Part shown: positions 11,430-22,858 of the stretch, in pieces
Layout of the letters: every line of letters begins with the position of its first letter
How positions within the stretch are numbered: position 1 is the first letter of the stretch
Source: Onychomys torridus
Taxonomy: Eukaryota > Chordata > Mammalia > Rodentia > Cricetidae
Reading direction: 5' to 3'
DNA length: 64,000 nt
Assembly (NCBI RefSeq): GCF_903995425.1
Contig: NC_050453.1
Coordinates: forward strand, 26,306,435 to 26,370,434
The notes under the pieces: model-generated
The model's database searches: none
Told to the model about the DNA's origin: nothing
Seen by the model: the letters and a program-made list of their open reading frames with translations, nothing else
Position numbers and translations under genes: made by a program

Positions 11430-13660
11430 TAATAATAACATTTATAAACCATTAATTTAGCTGTTATACAGATAATTTTGCTTCATTGGGTGCTTTAGTG
11501 GGAGATTTAGGGAGCTTTTTCTATCTGCTTTAAAGTTTCATAATCAAACTAATTGCTGTTAATTGATTTGGGATGTATTGGGTGAGCAGGAAACACACAT
11601 CAGGAAGAATTAAATGCAGTGTGGACAGTCTGTGGACATGAGCAAAACAAAAGCTATGTTTTTTCAATGGAGGGTTGGCGTTTTGTGCTCTCTTTAAATC
11701 TTGTTTCGAGAAGATTAATTTAGTGGGGATTTCCTGGCTCTTAAAGAAAAGCCATAATAGCTTCAGAGACGTGTTGCCTTGCAGGCCTCTCCCTGCTCAG
11801 TGAGTGCTTCAAGCCTGTCCTTCATGAGAGTGGCCAGCAAAGCAAAGGCTTGAGAGCCCTGTACAAGAACACAGAGCCCAGCACGGATGGCAGAAGTTCA
11901 TGTAAACAGCAGCCTACTTTTCATCAGGCAGCTAGAGGCTGAGGACTCTGTGATTCTGATTCTATTCCTGGGAATGTGCTACCTCAGCCTGAAAAAGAAC
12001 CTGAGATTGCTGCTCTGGTCCTGTCCCACCTCTCGTACTCAAGGGGCTAGCTGACCTATTCAGTCCTGGCTGCACAGTTTCCTAAGCCACTTCAGCAACT
12101 ACCTTCCCAAGCCATGAGACTCCCTCTGATCCCCAGCTCCAGAGAAGTGGGGAGATGAAGGGAAGCTGTGGTGACATCCAGGAGGCCATGTTTTGCAAAA
12201 CCGTAAAGGAGAGAACTGTGTAAGAGTTGCGGTCCAGGAAGAAAATCTTTATAACTGCTTTATGGAAAAATCAGTCTCTCATGAGGGAATGGGCCCTGCA
12301 GCTGGTGGTTGCACAGCGCCACCCCTGAAAGTCATTTGATCTCCCTTAAAGATTGAGCTGATCATGCTTGTAGCTGTGGCATTTACCAAGCTGAGGATTA
12401 AGCTGCCCCATTATATCAGGGCCTAGAGGAGACATATTTATTCCTTTGTTGGCTCATTCTGAGGGTGAGCTTGTCTATGCAGAATGAGGGTCAGCTTTCT
12501 TTGGAGGTGAGCTAATGGGCTGTGTGGCAGGAGAACATGTTGGCTGAGACTTCACATGACACTGAGGACTCAAAACTGTGCCCACCCACAGGGGAAAAAA
12601 AAAGCCAGAGCCCCTGACCTACTGGGAAAGCTTCCAGGAAAGCTAATGGCTTCTCATCCTCGCCCTTGCGCGGCCATTTCCATCTCAGTTGCATTATCTT
12701 GGCAACTAGACCTTGTGAAAAAACAGCTCCCCACCCCAGTGACATGGGAGACTCCAGCCTTCAGAATGACCAAGTCAAGATGCAATAGAAAGAACCTACG
12801 AACTTAGACCTCACGCTGGCCAGGTGCATGTGTGGAGACACAGCTCAGAAGTGACTACATCAGCTATTCTCCATGGGTGATCGGAACACTTTGCTGGACC
12901 TTGTTCTCATTGCGGATTGAGGAAACGGCCTGTAAAGTCCTTGGGGGGAGGCCTGCTGTAAACACGAGCATCTTGACTACTGCATTATTGCAGACAGCGC
13001 TGTGGAGCCTTCGCCTTCAATACATGGAGCCCCACACACAGCATCAGGCCATTTGCTAGATTGGATGCCACTTTTGGTGACAGGTCAGGGAAAGACACTG
13101 GATTTGATGCAGACTGACAGGTCCGTAAATTTGGTTTCTAATTTTATGTATTTATTTCTTTTAAAGAAAAGAGGGAGAGAGGGAATACTCAGAGCCATGA
13201 AATCATTAAAACCAATTCCCTTTCTCTCCCCACAGCCCTCCCTCTCTGGAGTATGTGTGTGAAACAATCTTCACAGCTCCTGAGCCCTCCAATGGTATCG
13301 ATCCAGATGTGGAAATTGGTATTGACTGCTGCTGCCGCTTGGCGCACTTCCCCGGCTTTTAAAGACACAGCGTATAGGTGATTTCACTTTGCACAGGACA
13401 CAGCTCGGGAGACATTTGCTGATCCAAACTAAATAATACAAATTAAAAAATTGGGTCTGTGTCTTGCGCTCCCCATCAAGCCACATGGAAAATGGAAGAG
13501 CTCCGGAGCAGATGACAATGAAAAGGTCCCTTGCTGGTTCCTTCCCAAAGAAGGAAAGAGGGCTCCGTTTGCACTTTGCTTTTATCCTGACTTCTGGGTG
13601 AGGCCTAGGTGCAGAGAACCTGGAAGTGTGGGTGAGGAGTGTGAGCTGGAGATCCTGTGT
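11430..13660. other. Unique sequence without recognised repeats
   Basis: About 2.2 kb without a recognisable mobile element, one of the longest unbroken unique stretches here. AT-rich 11456-11600 and GC-richer 13290-13420 look the least repeat-like. No exon signal found. Confidence 0.5.
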
Positions 13661-13719
13661 TAATTCTCTGTTGCCACCCTAAAAAAAGTATCACCAACAA
13701 TGGTGTCAAAACAGATTTA

Positions 13720-13881
13720 TCAACTGGGTGGGGGTGGCACAAGCTTTGAATCCCAGCACTCAGGAGAAAGAGGCAGGCAGATCTCTGTGAGTTCAAGGCC
13801 AGGCTGGTCTACTGAGCGAATTCCAGGAGAGCCAAGGCTACACAAAGAAATCCTGTCTCGAAAAACAAAACAAACAACAAC
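13720..13881 (+). repeat. B1 SINE
   Basis: CTGGGTGGGGGTGGCACAAG head, GGCAGGCAGATCTCTGTGAG, GTTCAAGGCCAGGCTGGTCT and GAAATCCTGTCTCG, then an A-rich tail of AAC triplets. The tail was later hit by the LTR at 13888. Confidence 0.93.
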
Positions 13882-13887
13882 AACAAC

Positions 13888-14196
13888 TCTAGTGGGTAGC
13901 CATTTTAGCTTTGTCCTGGAAGTTTTAACCTCCACTGAGGCTTTGGTACTGGTCCCGCCTACAAGGCAGGGCTGAGAGAGGACATTGAAGACCCGAGTTT
14001 CCGATGTCAGGGCTGTCTTGGTTCCAGGACCCTGGATGCTGAAGGCAGACCGAGCAAAGTTCTCCGGAGAACACTGCCAGACTGTGCCATACCTTTCCCA
14101 GACCCTGCAACCTACCTATCCCTTCATTTGTAATTTACACCACTAAATAAACCTCCCTTTTAACTATGTGGAATGGCCTTAATAATTTCACCAATA
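13888..14196 (+). mobile_element. Solo LTR, 309 bp, 6-bp target-site duplication
   Basis: Starts TCTAGTGGGTAGCC and ends ..TTTCACCAATA. The hexamer AACAAC lies immediately before (13882-13887) and after (14197-14202), fixing both ends. A likely polyadenylation signal is in ACTAAATAAACCTCCC. A second copy lies at 56534-56839 in antisense. The 6-bp duplication fits the ERV2/ERVK class; a mys/MYSERV-like origin is a guess. No coding sequence. Confidence 0.85.
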
Positions 14197-14699
14197 AACA
14201 ACAGAAAGATTTACTTGTAGTTTTTGGACTCAGAAGTCTGGAATAGTCTCACTGGATGAAAATTAACTTCAACAGCTTTTGTTTCTTTCTGGGGACAAAA
14301 GGGAGAACATGCTCCCTGCTCCCCTAGATTCTTAGCAGAATTGAGTTCCTTTTCATTTGGGTCTGGCATACCAGCTTCAGGAGACTTCTTGCATTTCTTG
14401 GCTTACAGCACCTTTTTCCATCTTCAAAGCCGTCACAAGGTATCACAGTAGCCCACTCTTTTACCTCAACTTCCATCCATGTGGTTAGGCTGGATTAAAC
14501 AGAATAATCTAGAACTTGTCCTCAATCGAGGACTTTCAATTTAACTGAGTCCTAAAAGTCACTTTTCCGTGAAAAATTCAAAGGGTCAGGGAGTTAGAAT
14601 GTGGGAGTGCTCTGTCCCTAGAGATATCATGATTCTGTCCTTCTTTCAACCCAGTTCCATCACAGTCTAGCATCATTTAAAGATGAAAAAGTGAACATT

Positions 14700-15076
14700 T
14701 GGTTTGTGTAGTGTGTGTACATGTTCATGTGTGTATGTATACACGTTCACATGTGTGTGCACATGTAGGTGTGTGTATGCACACATGCACCTGTGTGCAC
14801 ATGCACACGGAGGGTAGAAGATGTTGGATACTCAATCTTGTTCCACCCTAGTGTTTGAAGCATGGCCTCTCACCGAGCCTGGAGCTCAATGCTTTGTCTA
14901 GGCTGGCTGGCCAGCAAGTCATAGAGCATCTCCCATCCTCACCTCCCCAGTGCTGGAATTACAAGTACATCCTCCTGAACCTGGCTTTTTTTTTTTAATA
15001 TGTCCTGGGGATTAAGGTCAGAACATCATGCTTTGCACGGCAATGCACTTTACTGACCATACTATCTCTGCAGAAC
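14700..15076 (-). repeat. B4-type SINE, antisense, with TG-rich tail
   Basis: Plus-strand landmarks are a (TG/CA)-rich start, GGCTGGCTGGCCAGCAAGTC, CCTCCCCAGTGCTGGAATTA, poly-T and TTTACTGACCATACTATCTC. This is the reverse complement of the ID-B1 composite B4. Confidence 0.75.
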
Positions 15077-15079
15077 TGG

Positions 15080-15935
15080 ATATTTGGTTTCCAGCAATAA
15101 ACAAGAATGTTGTTCACGTACTATTACTTTCAGGGTAGATATACACACATCATGATCTAACTGCCTAACCACCTATAATATCATAGAGCAGAGTCTGGGT
15201 TCTCCAGAGATAAGCCATTCAGAAAAGAGATATGGGACACGAACATCAGGTTAACACAAGTAGCCATTTATGGGCTGCTTGAAAGAGTCTGAGACTTCGG
15301 TAGTGTTGAGTAGGTAATTGCCATCCCCATCCCTGGCCCCACCTTCATCCTCAGCTGATCTTTCAAGGGAAGAAACGTTCAGTCCTGTTTTGTAGACTGA
15401 TAAGTCTGTATGTGAAACTAGCTCACCCCATTGTCTAGCCTCTGAGTGGCGGGTGAAAACATGACAAGACTTCAAGAATTCCCCTTCCAGTCCTGTCCAT
15501 AACTCTTCATTGCTTCCTGCAGGATACCATGTGCCCATGGTGGAGAGGTTTTACATGCCCATAGCTACTTATCCATTCCTGAAACCATCCTGTCTGTGTT
15601 CTTGAAGGTCCACCAATCCGGCAGCCTCAGCTGCACTGTAAGCCCAGCCCAGGGCACCTCTGTTTCTCTGTTGCTTCTGCCTACAGACAAGCTCATCTGC
15701 TTTCAGCCCATTGCAGGGTAAGGGCCCCTTTGCTGAGAGGCTGTTAGTCTGAATGGCTAATTGAGACCTCCCTTGTGCTGAGCTGGTACAGATGGCTATG
15801 AATGCAGCACTGTTAGACAAGGGGGACACAAGGCATCATGAATATTTAATCAGATATAAGTAAATATTAATGAAACAATTGTATCTTTAAATGGTTAAGT
15901 GACTTTTCCATGTTCCTGGCCATTTTTATTCCACC
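15080..15935. other. No recognised feature
   Basis: The start (GGGTTCTCCAGAGATAAGCC, near 15198) recalls the antisense end of some LTRs, but the body cannot be assigned. Confidence 0.45.
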
Positions 15936-15940
15936 ATGGC

Positions 15941-15941
<1 letters not shown>

Positions 15942-15990
<49 letters not shown>
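15942..15990. repeat. (AC)n microsatellite
   Basis: Uninterrupted AC dinucleotides, about 24 units. Confidence 0.98.
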
Positions 15991-15991
<1 letters not shown>

Positions 15992-16112
15992 TGCACATGC
16001 ATGCGCATGATATTCATTTTTCATCTGAGCTAGTAATTTCCAGTTTAGCCTTCTTAACATAAGAATCCCGATTGTGCTAAATCTAAGCCTTCCTGAATTC
16101 ATTCCTGAAGTT

Positions 16113-16130
16113 AAAAAAAAAAAAAAAAAA
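16113..16130. repeat. Poly-A run
   Basis: Eighteen A residues without a recognisable SINE in front. Confidence 0.9.
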
Positions 16131-16139
16131 CGATTCCGC

Positions 16140-17090
16140 TCTGAAATGTAGACTTCACAACTTTCTGGAATTCCAATGACACGCCCGAGTCTTGTCTACT
16201 CTGATTTCATGGCACGAAGCCACGCATGCCATGGGGAGGCAGGGAACCTTTACTTGAGCTCATGTGTGGTAATTGCTTTATTCTGCATGAACTCGCCCTA
16301 ATTCTCCCCAAAACAAGAGAGAGGCTTAATCTTGCAATATTAATGACTGAACCATTTACTCCTCTGCCTGGGATATCTTTGGGTACATCTTCCTCTGATA
16401 CCTTGTATCGAAACATCAGTAAGTTTCCTGCCTTTATTTCTCAATACCATCTGCATATCCTCTCCTTTGGAGCAGAACTACTAAGAGGCAAGCTTTCTTA
16501 AACGTTAGGAATTTACTCAGTTCATATTATGTCCCTGAGACTTGTCTAGTTGATTCCTCCTCTTGACTGCCTCACAGAAGAATTTTGTCTTCTTTGGTAA
16601 ATTTCCAATTTTTCATTTTGTAATTGATTTTTAAATTTCTGAATGTTGACTTTTTTACCCCTCTTTTTCCAGTCCCAGGTTGAACTGTATCCTCATCACC
16701 CCCTTAACACGACTTCGGTACCCAGAGCCTCCTGCCCTACCTCTTAATCCAGGCCTCCACTCCCCTTGCAGGGTCTTTGTCCACGTTTGAAATGGTTGCT
16801 CTTTCACCTAATTTTCATAGTAGAGTCGCTTCACGGTCTTCTGGGCTGTTTTCAGACCACTCACCCCAGCTATTGTGCTAATGACCACACCCTGTTTCCC
16901 AATAGAGATAAAAACAATTCAATCTGAGAAGCAAAACGGACTCATTCCACAGGCAAATCCAACCAGTTTTAAAGCCAGCACTTAATAAATCTTTTAATCT
17001 TCATAAACAAGAAATCTCTGGACTCCATAATCGTGTTTTACAAGACATGTAAACATTACGTCTGCCTTTCCAAGACCTTGGTATAACTTC
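16140..17090. other. No recognised feature, possible L2 remnant
   Basis: 16340-16640 has faint LINE-2-like phrases (CTCTGCCTGGGATATCTTT) but too few to call. The rest is unique. Confidence 0.4.
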
Positions 17091-17094
17091 TCTT

Positions 17095-17605
17095 AATTCT
17101 TTTTATTCATTTTTATTTTTTGAAATATGTAATATTTCAAAATATATAATATAATATATAATAATAAAATATATAATATAATTAAGTCATTTTCCTCTTC
17201 CCTTTCCTTCCTCCAAACTGTTCCCCTGAACCACCTTCCATTGCTCTCTTGCAAATTCATGACCTGCTTTTCTTTAATTGTTAGTGTGTGCATGTGTTTC
17301 TAAGTATATAAATGCTGCCTGTCCTGACCGTATGATGTTACTTGTCTGTGTGTTTTTAGGGCTGACCATTCAGCACTGGAGAGCCAACAGCTCCACTCTT
17401 CCCTGGGGAAGACTATTTCCTCTGCTCTCTCATTCCTTCTTTGCCTGTAGTTCCTCACCTAGGGTTGAGACCTCACAGGCTTCCCTCTTCTGCATGATTA
17501 GCATGTAGATTGGGTGCCATTCTTGTTCAGGTTATATTTGGGCTGCAATGTTGGCCAGAGGTCATAGCAAGATCGTGTTTTTAATAATATAATTAAAAAT
17601 AAGAA
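17095..17605. repeat. Rodent L1-derived fragment (Lx-like)
   Basis: An AT-rich start (AATATATAATATAATATA) is followed by CATTTTCCTCTTCCC, GGGCTGACCATTCAGCACTG, CCCTGGGGAAGACTATTTCC and CCATTCTTGTTCAGG. I recognise this series as a common rodent L1-associated non-coding segment; orientation was not resolved. Confidence 0.5.
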
Positions 17606-17670
17606 AAGAAATGAAGGAGGGGGAATTAGTTATAAACAATGGATCAGGGGCCTTTTTAAAATACAGTTTT

Positions 17671-17815
17671 AGGCCTGTTGTGGTGGTGCTCACCTTTAGT
17701 CTCGGCACTTGGAAGGCAGAGGCAAGCAAATCTCTGAGTTCAAGGCCAGCCTGGTCTATAGATCAAATTCCAGAACAACCAGAGCTACAAGGAGAAACCC
17801 TATCTCAAAAAAAGG
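17671..17815 (+). repeat. B1 SINE
   Basis: AGGCCTGTTGTGGTGGTGCT head, CACCTTTAGTCTCGGCACTT, GAGTTCAAGGCCAGCCTGG and GAGAAACCCTATCTC. Confidence 0.9.
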
Positions 17816-17821
17816 GAGGAG

Positions 17822-18013
17822 GTGTTTAAAGATTTTTTTTAAATGATATGTGTGAATGAACACATGAATGCAAGTGCCCTCTGAGGCCAAAAGAGGGCAT
17901 CATATCCCTGGAGGTACAGGTGCTTCTGAGCTTCCAGCATGGGTGCTAGGAGACAAACTCCAGTCCTCTGCAGAAGTGATATATGCTCCTAAGTACTGAG
18001 CCATCAACAGCCC
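17822..18013 (-). repeat. B2/B3 SINE, antisense
   Basis: Plus-strand order: AAAGATTTTTTTTAAATG, AGGCCAAAAGAGGGCATCAT, GGGTGCTAGGAGACAAACTC, AGTACTGAGCCATCAACAGC. Confidence 0.82.
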
Positions 18014-18299
18014 ACTAGATCAAGGATCTTAAAGTTCTAATGAGGAGACTTTCCTCAAACAAACTTAGACACCAAAACCTCCATTAGAAAATAAAGTTCA
18101 TCAATTTATATTTCAGTACAGATGTACCATGAACACACAGCAGCTTCGCCCACACCCCATGGGGGTCCCACCAAGAGAGTTCCTCAGAACATATTCTATA
18201 AAACTACTGGACCAGACAGTATCCAGGGCCAGTTATGACAGGGTGTGTTTCCGAGAGCTCAGAATGGTACCGGAACATAGACAGTTTCCTTTCTTCTGA

Positions 18300-18422
18300 T
18301 CTTTTTCGTTTGGCCTTTGTTTAGGTTTTGATTTGTAACAGTCTTACCAGTTTCCTCATCATCCTCCTGCCTCAGCCTCACAATACTAGGATTACAGGCG
18401 TGCATCACCACTCCCTGCTTGA
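18300..18422 (-). repeat. B1-like fragment, antisense
   Basis: CCTGCCTCAGCCTCACAATA then CTAGGATTACAGGCGTGC is the reverse complement of the 7SL-derived SINE head; the other half is degraded. Confidence 0.55.
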
Positions 18423-18429
18423 GTTTTCT

Positions 18430-19765
18430 TTTTGGAGTAGAATGCCTGTCACAGTCTTTCTAGAAAAATCACATCTTTCCCATTGGACCACACTGAGCTT
18501 GGACCTGGGTTGCCTTCCGTTCGGTTGATCTTCCAGTGATGGCAGCAGCTCCTGTAGTGTTTCACCAGGATGTGCTTTGCAAAAAGAAAGCAGAGTCCCA
18601 AAGAACAATTACAATTATTCATTAAAGCCTATGGTCAAATCAGTTTATAGCACATAGCCATTGACAGTAATGAAAACAATATTATGGGTGGGTTATGAAG
18701 ACTCAACTTATTTTCTTCTATTCCACAACAGCAGAGAAGATTTTCCATTGAGGAAAATGTGTAGTGAGAGCTGTATTTTAGAAAGATCACTGGAGCAGCA
18801 CTGTGAAGGACAGGTGGATTCCAGAGTGAGGAGCTGGGATTGAAGTCAGAGGTTACTTCTAGGATCATCATGTGCGATATTGAGACGTAAAATGTATTGA
18901 TTCAAATGACAACTATGAAGAGAAAATGGTCAAAGCAAACACTATGGTAGCTTGGATGACTGGATAGATAGATGGTGACCAGAGGCAAAGGAATCCAAAA
19001 AAGTAGAACATAGCCAATGTGAGGAGTGGGGTAGAGAAAGTGGAGGAGCGAACAGGGAGTTTTCCTTTTAATATATTTCCTTGGGAATACCTTCAAAGTA
19101 TTGGAACTGAGATGTGCAGAAGTCTTGTTGGTACCCTATTGGACAATGTAAACATTGCCCTAAGGAGATGGGATGGAGACCTAAAGAGATGGGGCTATTC
19201 TTTGGTACTAACAACTGCGCTGGTCATATAGACAGCAGGGAATTCAGAATTTGGTAAATTGGAGCATGCACGACCTACTACATAAGATCAGCATCAAGTG
19301 GTGGATTCAGGGTTCAGATGGACAGTTGGACAGCACTAACCAAGGACAGTGGAGAAGGAGCGAGTGCAGGTGACCAGTAGATGGAGAGAGAAATTGTAAC
19401 TATTGCATACAATCATCTTGAGAATTATGGGGTAAGTCAGGTGTTCAGCATATGGCTACTCCATGAACAGGACTTAGTCCTACACTTCTAACTATGCACA
19501 GTAGCCTCAAAAGACACACAAGACCTAATGTCACTTCCATCATGTGAGAGCCTGCACTTTCTAGGAACTAGAAATTCACTTCATATCACTCCGCACACTG
19601 ATTCATGAAGAACTCCAGATATGTCCTTGGAGGCCTCAAGTACAGTGCATGTGACCATCCTGGTGGTACTAATCATCTTATTCTCAGTGTTTCCATTAAA
19701 ATAATAGTTAATTGCAAAATTGGACCCTTATTCTTGAGATGTGCTTGAACAATCACCTAAAATTC
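18430..19765. other. No recognised feature
   Basis: Unique-looking sequence with a short TAGATAGATAGA motif at 18963. Confidence 0.5.
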
Positions 19766-19769
19766 TTTT

Positions 19770-20347
19770 TCTATTTTTCTCCTTTATTTTTATTTTATAT
19801 GTATGGATGTTTTTCCTTCATGTATATTATCTAGTTAGGGTTTCTACTGCTGTGAAGAGACACCAATAACCACGGCAACTTTCATAAAGCAAAGCATTTA
19901 ATTGGGGTGGCTCACTTACAGTTCAGAGGTTCAGTCCATTATCATCATTATGGGACATGACAGCATGCAGGAAGACATGGTGCTGGAGAAGTAGCTACAA
20001 GTCCTACATCTTGCAGGCAGCAGGACACTAAGACACTGGGCAGTATCTTGAGCATATATGAGACCTCAAAGCCCTCCTCCATAGTGACACACTTCCTCCA
20101 ACAAGACCACACCTACTCCAACAAGGCCACATCTCCCATTAGTGCCATTCCCTTTGGGGACCATTTTCTTTCAAACCACCACATGTCTCTATGTAACACA
20201 TGTGTGGCTGGTGCCTGTGTAGATCAAAAGAGGGCATCAGATCCCTTAGGATTGGAGTGAGACAGTTGTGAGCTATTGTGTGGGTGCTGGGCATAGAACT
20301 TGGGAAGAGCAGCCATCATTCTTAACCACTGAGCCATCTCTCTAGCC
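19770..20347 (-). repeat. B3-type SINE, antisense, split by an LTR
   Basis: The tail half (TTTATTTTTATTTTATATGT..CCTTCATGTAT) lies at 19770-19827. The head half (AGAGGGCATCAGATCCC..CTTAACCACTGAGCCATC) lies at 20184-20347. The LTR at 19828-20183 sits between them. Confidence 0.85.
19828..20183 (-). mobile_element. Rodent MaLR-type solo LTR inside a B3
   Basis: Plus-strand landmarks: TAGTTAGGGTTTCTACTGCT, GTGAAGAGACACCAATAACC, AAGCATTTAATTGGGGTGGC, CACACTTCCTCCAACAAG, ending AAACCACCACA. Read on minus it starts TGTGGTGGTTTG, as LTRs do. The same family occurs at 52889 and 62024. No clean duplication is left. Confidence 0.85.
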
Positions 20348-20389
20348 CCTAAAATTCTTTCTCAATTATCTGCAGAATAGGAAAAACAA

Positions 20390-20496
20390 GCCAGATGTTG
20401 TAGTGCAAAACTGTAATCCCAGCACTCAGGAAACTGAGGTAGGAGGAACTGGGAGTTCCAGGCCAATCTGGAATATATAGATCATATCTCAAAAAA
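20390..20496 (+). repeat. Old B1/proto-B1 SINE
   Basis: GCCAGATGTTGTAGTGC, TGTAATCCCAGCACTCAGG and GTTCCAGGCCAATCTGG, then degraded. Confidence 0.75.
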
Positions 20497-20499
20497 TAT

Positions 20500-21365
20500 A
20501 TATACATTGTTCACAGGAATAAGGAAATTCAAGAGTACATGCTCAAAAATAGTAAAGCAGCCCTCTAAAAGTATTTCAGTTAAAGAAACAACTAAAACCT
20601 GAGGACAGGGCCAAGGAAATCATAAACATAAAATATTGTATTCCTGAATACAGCTAATTTGAAAAATCCCTTCCTTTCCTAACTGAGAATTCCTATTGAC
20701 TTCAGGTCAATATTTTTTTTATCTCATTTGCTTTTAAGTTCATGCAGGAGTGTACTGTTAAAAGAATGACTTTGAGTCCAATGAGAAACATATAATAAGG
20801 GAAAGAAAGGAGCAATTTTTCCTTTATTGTGGTTACCCACTCACAGAGTGTTTCTGGATCAGTATATCTGGTCTCCCCTAGAGAACAAAGAAGTTCTTCA
20901 GTAGACACCAGCTTAGCCTCCTGTTAGTCAATTCCATCTGACACTATCTACCTGGAAGGAAAGTCACACGCCACAGGTGACACTCTCAGTTCCAAAAACT
21001 GTCCCCTCTCTCTTTCAGATGCCAAACTGGAAATAATAGGTTATCACCTAGACTTCTGAAAGAATGGCTATAAGTTGATGCTCCCACTACCTCTTTTTGG
21101 ACTGATTAATTTGCTGTAGAGGCTCACAGAACACAGGAAAGCACATTTGCTAGTTCACTATAAAGCATACAGATAAACAGCTTTGTAGGAGAGATGTTTA
21201 GATTCATGTATGGAGGTTTCTCTGCTCTCTTCAAATAAGCCAGCTTCCCAGCTTTCTACATAGATAACAACCTGGAAGCTAACCAATACATTGTCCAAGG
21301 GCTTTTTATGAAGGTTGTTCCTACTAAATAGTTTTTCACATTATACCACATACCTAAAACACAGT
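20500..21365. other. No recognised feature
   Basis: Unique-looking sequence. The open frame on minus at 20702-20908 has no supporting signal. Confidence 0.5.
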
Positions 21366-21425
21366 TATGGGGCTAGGAATGTAGTATATTGGTAGAACAT
21401 TTACTTGGAAAACACAAGGACCTGA

Positions 21426-21454
21426 TGTTGTTCGAATTTTAGAGGTCTTTAAAT

Positions 21455-21510
<56 letters not shown>

Positions 21511-21821
21511 AGTCAGATATCAGGGTGAAAGCTGAAAGATCAGAGAAGCAGAACAGCCAGCCACTAGTTCTTACTTCTACAAAATCTTCAGTCTACAGAG
21601 AGTGAGTTCCTATTTCCTCATGCCTTATATACCTTTCTCTGCCCTGTCATATTACTTCCTGGGATTAAAGGCGTGTGTGCTTCCCAAGCAAAGGCATGAG
21701 ATCTCAAGTGCTGGGACCAAAGGTGTGTGCCACCACTGCCTGGCTCTGTGTCTAATCTAGTGACTGGCTCTGTCCTCTGATCCTCAGGCAAGCTTATTAG
21801 GGTACACACTATATCACCACA
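21426..21821 (+). mobile_element. LTR with antisense B1-derived segments, copy 1
   Basis: TGTTGTTCGAATTTTAG..ATATCACCACA flanked by ACCTGA (21420-21425) and ACCTGC (21822-21827), a 6-bp duplication with one change. It shares with copies at 27454 and 30419: GATCAGAGAAGC, GCCTTATATACC, two antisense B1-like pieces (GGGATTAAAGGCGTGTG and AAGTGCTGGGACCAAAGGTG) and an AT..CACCACA end. A (TA)n run lies near its 5' end. Confidence 0.82.
21458..21507. repeat. (TA)n microsatellite inside the LTR
   Basis: About 25 uninterrupted TA units, where copies 2 and 3 of the LTR have only short AT-rich sequence. Confidence 0.97.
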
Positions 21822-21869
21822 ACCTGCAATTCAATCAAAAAATGTAAATTGTTGGAGAAATCTGGTTCT

Positions 21870-22855
21870 TTACATTAAAAAAAGGCTATAAACACAGATA
21901 ACAGATATATAAGTAAGGTCCTGGACTCAATGTTTAAAAACAAATTGCTAAATTCCAAGATGTGATAGACACAGCTACTTCAGTAAATAGAATCAAAGGA
22001 ATTATATTCTGTCTGAACACACTATGGTATTAAACAACAAAGAGTGAATATTATCCTCATTTCATTGAATGAGGGCTCAAGCTCAGCAAAGACATCTGGG
22101 CATGCTATCCATTCCTGGGCTCCTTTCTCAGGGACAGGAAAATCCGGAGATCACAGGGCATCCTGAAGACTGCATCCATCTTCAGCTGTCTTACCCAATA
22201 TTTTGTCCAATACGTGGAAGAAGAAATGTTTGCAATAACTTCCTTTGCTACTGCCTCTGTTCATTTACCCCTTCCTCCTTCTGCTATTAAAGAGAGAAAG
22301 CGACGGACTGGGTTTCCTAACCCTCCCATCATCTGCTAAAATGATGTTATGGCTCATAGAATTGCCAAGCTAATTGGATTTTGACTCCACCTAAATTACT
22401 TTTAGGAATCCAATCTCTTGGTCAAAGCAGAAACAAGCGGGCTGCGGGGCTCCAGCTCAGGTTTTTAAGTGACATCAGAAGTCAAGATTTTATATATTGT
22501 TGAAGATGACACAATCTTCACTCATTGATTATGGGTTCATCGGGTTTATAGAAAAAAAGTGGAACAAATGCCCCTGTGAAGACCATTTAAAATTCACCAG
22601 TGAATATGGCTAAATAAAAAAAAAAATGACTGTTCACACTGCAAAAACAGTATGAGATTCTCAAATGGTAAATTTGGGGCTAACTACCTTCCTCAAGTAA
22701 CTACCAGGCCTATTCTGGGTTTCTTGGTGGTGCTGCTGCTGCCGTTGTCTTTATGTGTGCTTATGGGAAATGGTCATTCAGAAAATGGAGAGTGGATCTT
22801 TATGAAGTATAATGTACATGTACATTTAGTCACCCAGGGAAAAGAAACAGAATTT
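21870..22855. other. No recognised feature
   Basis: Unique-looking sequence. TTGGATT and AATCCAA near 22376 and 22408 form a short inverted pair of unknown meaning. Confidence 0.45.
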
Positions 22856-22858
22856 TCA

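Larger units (their letters stand above)
21369..21842 (+). repeat. ID-type SINE, split by an LTR
   Basis: GGGGCTAGGAATGTAGTATA then TTGGTAGAACATTTACTTGG..AGGACCTGA is the tRNA-derived ID head (21369-21425). It resumes after the LTR as ACCTGCAATTCAATC (21822-21842), matching the ID B box (ACCTGGGTTCGATC). Confidence 0.75.

Noticed and set aside
18300..18422. Primate Alu, suggesting contamination
   Set aside because: It is a short, diverged B1-like fragment; all surrounding SINEs are rodent.
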